Shown piece after piece: positions 58,218 to 64,000 of a stretch of DNA of 64,000 nucleotides (position 1 is its first letter; the number at the start of each line of letters is the position of its first letter). This stretch comes from an uncultured Prevotellaceae bacterium. Its GTDB lineage: Bacteria; Bacteroidota; Bacteroidia; Bacteroidales; Bacteroidaceae. The position numbers and the translations under genes are program-made. The notes below the pieces were generated by a model. The model worked only from the letters and a program-made list of their open reading frames with translations. It ran no database searches and was not told where the DNA came from. The DNA lies in the NCBI GenBank assembly GCA_902761905.1, contig CACWMK010000013.1, positions 1-64,000 on the forward strand. Direction: 5' to 3'.

Positions 58218-59462
58218 TTACTCGTCTCGCATTGCGTCTACTGGTTTTATGCTCATCGCTCTGGCTGCGGGGGCTAATCCTGCCAGCACACCCAGCGTAC
58301 TCACCACTACGGCGCAGAATATTGCTGTCCAGAATCCCACCTGGAAGTGGGTCTCTACTATGCCGTCTTCAGTATTAGCCAATTCCAGCATCTGTAGTAT
58401 CATTACTGCGAATAGTATTCCACTCATACCCGCCACCAGTGTCAGCACTATACTCTCGGAGATAATCTGCGAAAGTATCATCTTAGGAGTGGCACCGATT
58501 GCTCTTCGGATACCAATCTCTGTAGTGCGTTCCTTCACTGTCACCATCATGATATTCGATACACCGATGGCTCCAGCAAACAAGGTTCCCAGACCAACCA
58601 GCCAGATAAGAATATTCACACCCTTAAACAGATTGTTGATCATCTGGAACATCAGCTCTGTATTGAATACAAACACGCCTTGCTCGTCAGTCGGGTCGAT
58701 GTAGTGGGCTCTGGCCACAGTCTCACGAATGCGTGGAGTTATCTTGCTCATCAGCACACCCGGGCGACCAGTAGCAGCGATGATATCTATCGCATTACCA
58801 CGATTAAATGCAGCCTGCATCATTGTGATGGGGATGGTGATTCGTTCTTCTGAACGGCCACCAATCGAGATGTTGCCTGAGCTATAGTCAACGCCTATCA
58901 CCTCGTAATAGGTAGAGTCAACACGAATCTTCTTGCCGCAAGGGTCGCCACCATCTTTAAACAGGTCTTTGTATATCTTCTTACCAATCACACACACCTT
59001 ACGCTGTTCCTTTACATCCATCTCGTTAATAAAACGTCCGTAGTACATCTTTGGTGTGATGATATCTACTATCTCGGGCACGGCTCCCTGCATATTTGGG
59101 GTTGTCTTCTGATCACCATAATATGCAGTTCCTCCGCGTCCCATCAGTATTGGGGCCACAGCATCCAGTTCTGGCACCTGCTGCTTCAGTCTGTCCACAT
59201 CCTTATACACCATATACCAACTGCGTCCCTTGCGGAATCCCTTATATGGCTTAGAGGTCTGTTCGGCACCTACGATGACGGTATTCTGTGCAAAGCCATC
59301 AAAGTTGCTGTACAGCTTCTCCTTCATGCCTTGTCCACCACCCATCAGGGCCACGAGCATAAACACACCCCAGAACACACCGAATCCGGTGAGGAACGAA
59401 CGCGACTTATTACGAGTCAGCGTATCGATTATTTCTCTGTAACTGTCTATATCTATTCTCAT
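58218..59462 (-). CDS. MacB-like ABC permease, first
   Basis: A 414-residue permease of the FtsX/MacB type: one N-terminal helix (about 20-42), a large periplasmic domain (MGRGGTAYYGD, EVIGVDYSSGNISIGGRSEERI), then three helices with the conserved GVSNIMMVTVKERTTEIGIRRAIGATPKMILSQI. It is a separate-subunit form without its own ATPase domain. It probably pairs with the next permease and uses the ATPase at 60730. Four bases separate the two permeases. Confidence 0.92.
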   Translation of the reverse strand: MRIDIDSYREIIDTLTRNKSRSFLTGFGVFWGVFMLVALMGGGQGMKEKLYSNFDGFAQNTVIVGAEQTSKPYKGFRKGRSWYMVYKDVDRLKQQVPELDAVAPILMGRGGTAYYGDQKTTPNMQGAVPEIVDIITPKMYYGRFINEMDVKEQRKVCVIGKKIYKDLFKDGGDPCGKKIRVDSTYYEVIGVDYSSGNISIGGRSEERITIPITMMQAAFNRGNAIDIIAATGRPGVLMSKITPRIRETVARAHYIDPTDEQGVFVFNTELMFQMINNLFKGVNILIWLVGLGTLFAGAIGVSNIMMVTVKERTTEIGIRRAIGATPKMILSQIISESIVLTLVAGMSGILFAVMILQMLELANTEDGIVETHFQVGFWTAIFCAVVVSTLGVLAGLAPAARAMSIKPVDAMRDE

Positions 59463-59466
59463 AATC

Positions 59467-60723
59467 CTAGTCTGCTCTTAGTGCCTCGATGGGGCGGATT
59501 CTACTTGCTTTATATGCAGGAATGAGTCCTGCGATAGTACCTGCTATCACCATCACCATTGTGGCCTCGATACAAACATCCAGTCCTACGGTGGGGTCAA
59601 CAAACAGGGTAATCTTCTGTACACCCAGGTCAGTCACCTCATGACCCAGTGTAGCATCCATATACTCATTGGCAAATATGCCGAACAACATACCAAGGTA
59701 GCCAAAGATGGTAGTGATGATCACACTCTCGGTAATGATCAGTCGCAATATGCTCCATGGCTTGGCACCAATGGCCTTACGGATACCAAACTCATGGGTA
59801 CGCTCCTTCACAGTGATGAGCATGATGTTAGATACGCCCACAATACCACTTAGCAGTGTGAACAGTCCTATTACCCAGAGGAATGTGTGGATGATGGCGA
59901 TACCATCGTTCATCTGCAGACTCTGTGTATAGTTGTTCCATATCCATATGGCACGTTTGTCGTCAGGGTGTGCCTGGTGCATACCATTCAGGCGTCGACG
60001 ATAGTCCTTTTCAAAGTCATCGTTTGCTTTCTCAGTGTTCAATCCATGGAAGGTAAACTCTATGCTACCTATGCTAGGCGTATTAGCACCATAGATACCC
60101 TTGATGGTTGAGTACGACGAATAGGCGTTACCCCACCCTTCGTTACGACCTTTATATATGCCTACCACCTTGAACTGTAAGTTACCCACCTTTACAAACT
60201 TACCCAGCAGTGTCTTGTAATCCTTTGGTTCCAGCTCCTTTGCGTGACTATCGGCAAGCACCAGCACCTTGCGCTGCTCTTTCACGTCGATATCGTTGAT
60301 GAATCGTCCACAAATAAGATGAGTCTTTACTATCTCTGTATGGACAGGATATACACCAGCTATCTGTATACTCTTATAGTTCTCGCCGTTGGTTACCATG
60401 GCGCTGGTATAATAGCAGGCTCCCACTTCATCTATGTTCTTCGTGAACTCAGTTTCTGTGGCCTCCATATCCTTGGTGTTCAGCTGGATATATCGTCCCT
60501 CCTTCATACCCTTGTAGGGTTGCGAGGTACGTCCGCCATCCACCTCCATCGAGCTGGTCAGGTAGTCGCTGTTCATCTTCATCGTAGCATTGATGAGTCC
60601 GTTACCAGCTCCCAGCAGCACGATGATCATAAAGATTCCCCACGCCACAGCAAATCCTGTGAGCGTAGTGCGAAGCTTATTCCTTCGTGCCGTCTGCCAT
60701 ATTTCTGTTAGTATATCGTGCAT
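59467..60723 (-). CDS. MacB-like ABC permease, second
   Basis: A 418-residue paralog of the neighbouring permease: TTLTGFAVAWGIFMIIVLLGAGNGL at the N-terminus, periplasmic domain, then GVSNIMLITVKERTHEFGIRKAIGAKPWSILRLI. The two likely form a heterodimer. Six bases separate it from the ATPase gene. Confidence 0.92.
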   Translation of the reverse strand: MHDILTEIWQTARRNKLRTTLTGFAVAWGIFMIIVLLGAGNGLINATMKMNSDYLTSSMEVDGGRTSQPYKGMKEGRYIQLNTKDMEATETEFTKNIDEVGACYYTSAMVTNGENYKSIQIAGVYPVHTEIVKTHLICGRFINDIDVKEQRKVLVLADSHAKELEPKDYKTLLGKFVKVGNLQFKVVGIYKGRNEGWGNAYSSYSTIKGIYGANTPSIGSIEFTFHGLNTEKANDDFEKDYRRRLNGMHQAHPDDKRAIWIWNNYTQSLQMNDGIAIIHTFLWVIGLFTLLSGIVGVSNIMLITVKERTHEFGIRKAIGAKPWSILRLIITESVIITTIFGYLGMLFGIFANEYMDATLGHEVTDLGVQKITLFVDPTVGLDVCIEATMVMVIAGTIAGLIPAYKASRIRPIEALRAD

Positions 60724-60729
60724 AGCTCT

Positions 60730-61449
60730 TTACTTCATCATGCCGTTAATTCCAAATGGACTTGCATCGTGGTTCAGGTTCTCCTCTATCTGACCTATGA
60801 TGCCATCCTTGATGTGTACTATCTTATTAGTCTCATTGGCCACACCGCTCTCGTGGGTTACCACTACTATGGTCATACCCTCGTCCTGATTCAGTTGCTT
60901 GAGCAACTGCATCACCTCCACCGATGTCTTCGAGTCGAGAGCTCCAGTGGGCTCGTCGGCCAGAATAATCTGTGGACGGGTGATGAGTGCTCGGGCTATT
61001 GCCACACGCTGTTTCTGTCCTCCCGACAGCTCATTGGGGTAGTGCTCGGCCCAGTCGGCCAGGCCCAGCTTGTCCAGATACTCCATCGCCATCTGGTGGC
61101 GCTTCTTTCTGGATACCCCCTGATAGAATAATGGCAACTCAACGTTTTCCACGGCGGTTTTGAAAGAGATGAGATTAAACGATTGGAAAATAAAACCTAT
61201 CATCTTGTTGCGATACTCGGCAGCCTTGCGCTCTGAGAGGTTCCAGATGGGAACTCCAGCCAACTCGTAGGTTCCTGAGTCGTAGTTATCCAGTATGCCG
61301 AGAATGTTCAGCAGTGTAGATTTGCCCGAGCCCGATGCTCCCATTATGCTGACGAACTCACCCTTTGCTATGTCGAGCGAGATACCCTTCAGCACATGGA
61401 GCGGCTGGGCACCTTGATAGGTCTTGTTGATGTCTTGTAAATGTATCAT
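60730..61449 (-). CDS. ABC transporter ATPase, MacB/LolD type
   Basis: A 239-residue ATPase with Walker [16 protein letters not shown], signature [15 protein letters not shown], Walker [13 protein letters not shown] and H-loop VVVTHESG. It drives the two permeases encoded next. Its gene follows the GntR-type regulator by 40 bases. The exported substrate is not known. Confidence 0.95.
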   Translation of the reverse strand: MIHLQDINKTYQGAQPLHVLKGISLDIAKGEFVSIMGASGSGKSTLLNILGILDNYDSGTYELAGVPIWNLSERKAAEYRNKMIGFIFQSFNLISFKTAVENVELPLFYQGVSRKKRHQMAMEYLDKLGLADWAEHYPNELSGGQKQRVAIARALITRPQIILADEPTGALDSKTSVEVMQLLKQLNQDEGMTIVVVTHESGVANETNKIVHIKDGIIGQIEENLNHDASPFGINGMMK

Positions 61450-61489
61450 TGTTCTTTTTTACCTTAGTTTTCTGATTGTTAGACGATCG

Positions 61490-61852
61490 TTATTCTCCGA
61501 AAGTTGCATTATATTCGTTTTTAACATCTTCTAACGTAATACCCAGCAGTTGCATCTGGCGGAACAGCTCTGGCAGTCGCTCCCTCATAAACTCCCGTTT
61601 GCGAGCCTTCAGTATCTGCTTCTTGGCACCTGGAGTCACGAAGTAGCCCAGTCCGCGCTTGTTGTAGATGATCTCCTCGCGAGCCAACTGTTCGTAGGCT
61701 TTCACTGCGGTATTAGTGTTCACTTCCAGCAGTACTGCATATTCGCGCACTGACGGTATGCGATCATCGTCTTTGTATACACCCGACAGAATCTCGTCGC
61801 ACAGGCGATCGGCCATCTGGATGTAGATCGGTTTATCATTTGTGAAAGTCAT
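61490..61852 (-). CDS. GntR/YtrA-family regulator
   Basis: A 120-residue repressor-like protein: N-terminal winged helix (PIYIQMADRLCDEILSGVYKDDDRIPSVREYAVLLEVNTNTAVKAYEQL) and a short helical end, as in the YtrA subfamily that controls ABC exporters. It overlaps the upstream membrane-protein gene by 17 bases, so it is co-expressed with that set and is followed by the MacB-like set. It may link both transporters. Confidence 0.92.
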   Translation of the reverse strand: MTFTNDKPIYIQMADRLCDEILSGVYKDDDRIPSVREYAVLLEVNTNTAVKAYEQLAREEIIYNKRGLGYFVTPGAKKQILKARKREFMRERLPELFRQMQLLGITLEDVKNEYNATFGE

Positions 61853-62759
61853 AATTTATCCACTTATTAGTTATTAATTCAAATCCCTTGAAGATACGGA
61901 ACGATATCCAGTAGTTAGCGATCGAGAGTATCGGTAGTGCGATGCAGTACACATATACTAGAGTACTAATCATGCGCCTATGGTAGTTGCCAGCGGCATC
62001 TATCCATTCAGAACGGAACGTGTACAGCTCGAAATAGTTCATAAACTTAACAAACCCAACCAAGAGGAGGATAAACACCACACTCGAAGCCACAAATGCA
62101 TATTTGCGAAGCAATGTGCCACCTAGTGTATAGAGCGAGTGGATCCATAACAAAGATGCCAGGAAGAAAGCCCATCGCATTATACCATACCACGAAGAGA
62201 ATCCAAAATTAGGAAGGAAACTGTTCCAGAACACAGGAAGAGCAGAATCGTACCAACGTACCCAACTATTTGCATACATTACATCCCCAAAGCGGTTTGT
62301 TATATATACCGATTCAGGCTCGCCCTCATAACGTGGTGTAAAACCCATCAGATCTCTACCCCATAGAAAAGCCATACGGAGCGTATCGCCGAGAACCATT
62401 GCCAGGAACACGCAGAGGAAGCAAATCACTGTAGAGTAGACTATCAGCGAGAGATATTTCTCTGCATTAGTTGATGGCAACATCAGGAACGATTCGCGCT
62501 TGCGCTTATCATTGATGCCAGCTACTACCGAACTTATCAGCACCACACTTGCCACAACATAAAGTACCATTCCCATGTCTCCAAAATTTTTCAACATGTC
62601 GTACGGACTTTCGTTCAGAGTGCCGAATTTCCAATAAACCATCTCGCACATAAACACCACCAGCGCAGCTCCTATCGTCCACATCAGCAGCGAACGGAAG
62701 TTTGTGCTCAGCACATAGCGCAGTGTCTTTCCAAATCTATTTATGCTAAAACTATTCAT
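61836..62759 (-). CDS. Membrane protein, ABC-2-like permease partner
   Basis: A 307-residue protein with about six transmembrane helices. It starts NSFSINRFGKTLRYVLSTNFRSLL and has FLMLPSTNAEKYLSLIVYST, both closely matching the next gene product. These are typical of the Bacteroidetes permeases that pair with a GntR regulator and an ATPase of the ABC-2 type. It probably exports a small envelope-active compound or lipid; the substrate is unknown. Confidence 0.85.
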   Translation of the reverse strand: MNSFSINRFGKTLRYVLSTNFRSLLMWTIGAALVVFMCEMVYWKFGTLNESPYDMLKNFGDMGMVLYVVASVVLISSVVAGINDKRKRESFLMLPSTNAEKYLSLIVYSTVICFLCVFLAMVLGDTLRMAFLWGRDLMGFTPRYEGEPESVYITNRFGDVMYANSWVRWYDSALPVFWNSFLPNFGFSSWYGIMRWAFFLASLLWIHSLYTLGGTLLRKYAFVASSVVFILLLVGFVKFMNYFELYTFRSEWIDAAGNYHRRMISTLVYVYCIALPILSIANYWISFRIFKGFELITNKWINYDFHK

Positions 62760-62773
62760 AACGCTTTCGATCT

Positions 62774-63553
62774 TTAAAAGTTTATAAACTTACCAATATT
62801 CTGAGTGCGACAGAAGCAACGGTACGACAACCAGAAGTTAAATATCATCCATATCGCATAGATAGTATCCCAAATCACATACTCCAATGTAGATGGCTGG
62901 CTATTGTTTTCCATTTTTCCACTCTCTGGAGTTAACCATATCGACAGCATACCCAACACCACAAATGCAACAGAGGTGTATACCCAAGCATACTTGTGCG
63001 AACGGAAGAAGGTTCCACCCAGTGCATAGAATGAATGCGTTGCCAAAGCCAAAACTATTATTGCATGCCAAGCTGCCTTAGGCACCCATTCGTCCGACAT
63101 ATGTGCATTAGAGAGTTTGTCTACAATGAAACTCATCACAAATGTGGGGTTTTCATGATTCATCATCACATTTACCAGATACTGTATCAAGTCGGCCCCC
63201 AAAAGTGCCACAGTGTATATCGGCAATAGTATCAACCAAGTAGAGTAACGCATCAGATACTTCTCGAAGTTGGATGCTGGCAGCATCAACAGAGCCTGCT
63301 TGTCGTGCTTGTTCTTCATGCTGTAGAACATCATCGATGGTCCCATTATCGGCATAGTAACTATTACAGCTATCATTGCTACTGCACAGGGTGCATACCC
63401 ATTACTAACATTTAAGAAATGTGTGGTAAACGCCAGAAATATCAATGTCGTGATAACAAAAAACTGCAGGAAGGACTTTACGTAGTAGCTGCGATCATTC
63501 CTTAACGACCACTTGGCCAACTTGCCGAATCTATTTAAATTGAACTGTATCAT
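62774..63553 (-). CDS. Membrane protein, paralog of the neighbouring permease
   Basis: A 259-residue protein with about six hydrophobic helices. QFNLNRFGKLAKWSLRNDRSYY and LLMLPASNFEKYLMRYST match the 307-residue neighbour, so the pair arose by duplication. It lies between that gene and the ATPase gene and probably forms part of one transporter. Confidence 0.85.
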   Translation of the reverse strand: MIQFNLNRFGKLAKWSLRNDRSYYVKSFLQFFVITTLIFLAFTTHFLNVSNGYAPCAVAMIAVIVTMPIMGPSMMFYSMKNKHDKQALLMLPASNFEKYLMRYSTWLILLPIYTVALLGADLIQYLVNVMMNHENPTFVMSFIVDKLSNAHMSDEWVPKAAWHAIIVLALATHSFYALGGTFFRSHKYAWVYTSVAFVVLGMLSIWLTPESGKMENNSQPSTLEYVIWDTIYAIWMIFNFWLSYRCFCRTQNIGKFINF

Positions 63554-63584
63554 AACAAAACTATGTCTCTTATGTTCTTATTAT

Positions 63585-64000
63585 CTAAATCCTACCCTCG
63601 TTTACAGCATTAAACAGCAGTTCCAGATTAACCTGGGTCTCAGGACTATCCTCACGGCGAGGAGCTATTACGGCATTACCCTGAAGCGAAGGCTCGGCAT
63701 AGAGTACATCGTCCATCTCGGCAGGTGTGCGATACTCAAAGGTGAACTTGTCCTGAATATCAGCTACACTCGCATTCAACAGCAGTTTCTGTGGCGACAG
63801 AATCAAGATATGATCCAGCAGCGATTCTACATCGTGCACCTGATGGGTAGAGATGATCAGAGTGCGATCGCCAGTCATATACTGTGTTACCACCTTGCGG
63901 AACTGACTCTTCGATGGGATGTCCAGTCCGTTGGTAGGCTCGTCCATCAGCAGCACCTTGGTGTTGGTTGCCAGTGCAAAGGCCATAAACACCTTCTTCT
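63585..64000 (-). CDS. ABC transporter ATPase, 5' part beyond the window
   Basis: The frame is open to the last base. The visible part starts in the ATPase core: Walker B VLLMDEPTNGLD and the H-loop IISTHQVHD. A C-terminal region follows (LLLNASVADIQDKFTFEY, ETQVNLELLFNAVNEGRI). Walker A and the signature motif lie outside. It would power the two paralogous membrane proteins downstream. Confidence 0.9.
   Translation of the reverse strand, partial: KKVFMAFALATNTKVLLMDEPTNGLDIPSKSQFRKVVTQYMTGDRTLIISTHQVHDVESLLDHILILSPQKLLLNASVADIQDKFTFEYRTPAEMDDVLYAEPSLQGNAVIAPRREDSPETQVNLELLFNAVNEGRI

Overview
The window comes from a Bacteroidales chromosome, most likely Prevotella or a close relative. The signs are many Bacteroidetes-type -7 boxes (TAnnTTTG) upstream of genes, type IX secretion parts (PorX, PorW, PorT) with Prevotella-style C-terminal sorting tails, an ExbB-ExbD-ExbD-TonB-PstS-TPR cluster, a smalltalk peptide beside an HU-like protein, and typical Bacteroidetes housekeeping blocks. 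No rRNA, CRISPR array, integrase or intact insertion sequence was seen. Two tRNA genes are present (Pro-GGG and Met-CAT).

Layout. 1-2576: end of a secreted Ig-like protein and an M6 metalloprotease with a sorting tail. 2577-9915: accessory region A, with an ATPase remnant between two copies of one hairpin, smalltalk and HU-like genes, a palindromic repeat array, 22-bp iterons, and a forward run of unknown genes leading to a primase-helicase (BT4734-like N-terminus plus DUF3987) and a lysozyme/P5-like protein. 9918-25629: housekeeping genes (tadA, birA, pyrH, psd-pssA-DUF4834, dnaE, trxA, aroA-porW-porX-tsaE) and a PL10 pectate lyase. 25725-28350: tRNA-Pro, a TonB-like pair, a GNAT toxin-antitoxin pair between 72-bp direct repeats, a MoxR/RavA fragment and a short HigA-like ORF. 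28350-33300: accessory region B, a second primase-helicase module with the same 22-bp iterons, a second palindromic 22-bp iteron family and a 27-bp inverted repeat. 33341-43786: orphan XRE regulator, TPR protein, GH2-like protein, ATPase-nuclease with a multi-site operator, tRNA-Met, START-like protein, LptF/G permease, ribBA and aspartate aminotransferase. 43907-49407: energy-transduction operon. 49588-55678: ferredoxin, porT, split 5'-nucleotidase, a broken rplS, AICAR transformylase and a GH53 galactanase. 55695-64000: a long reverse-strand export cluster (TolC, adaptor, two MacB-like permeases, ATPase, GntR regulator, two paralogous membrane proteins and a second ATPase cut by the window end).

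How they fit. PorX, PorW and PorT belong to the system expected to export proteins with tails like those on the M6 protease and the GH53 enzyme. PL10 and GH53 suggest use of pectin and galactan side chains. The most unusual content is the pair of primase-helicase modules: they lie about 24 kb apart, share a 16-bp identical core inside a 22-bp periodic repeat, and each encodes a related accessory protein. They look like two related, possibly domesticated, replicons. This is inferred from sequence reading only. The frameshifting deletion in rplS is a second anomaly and may be an assembly error.
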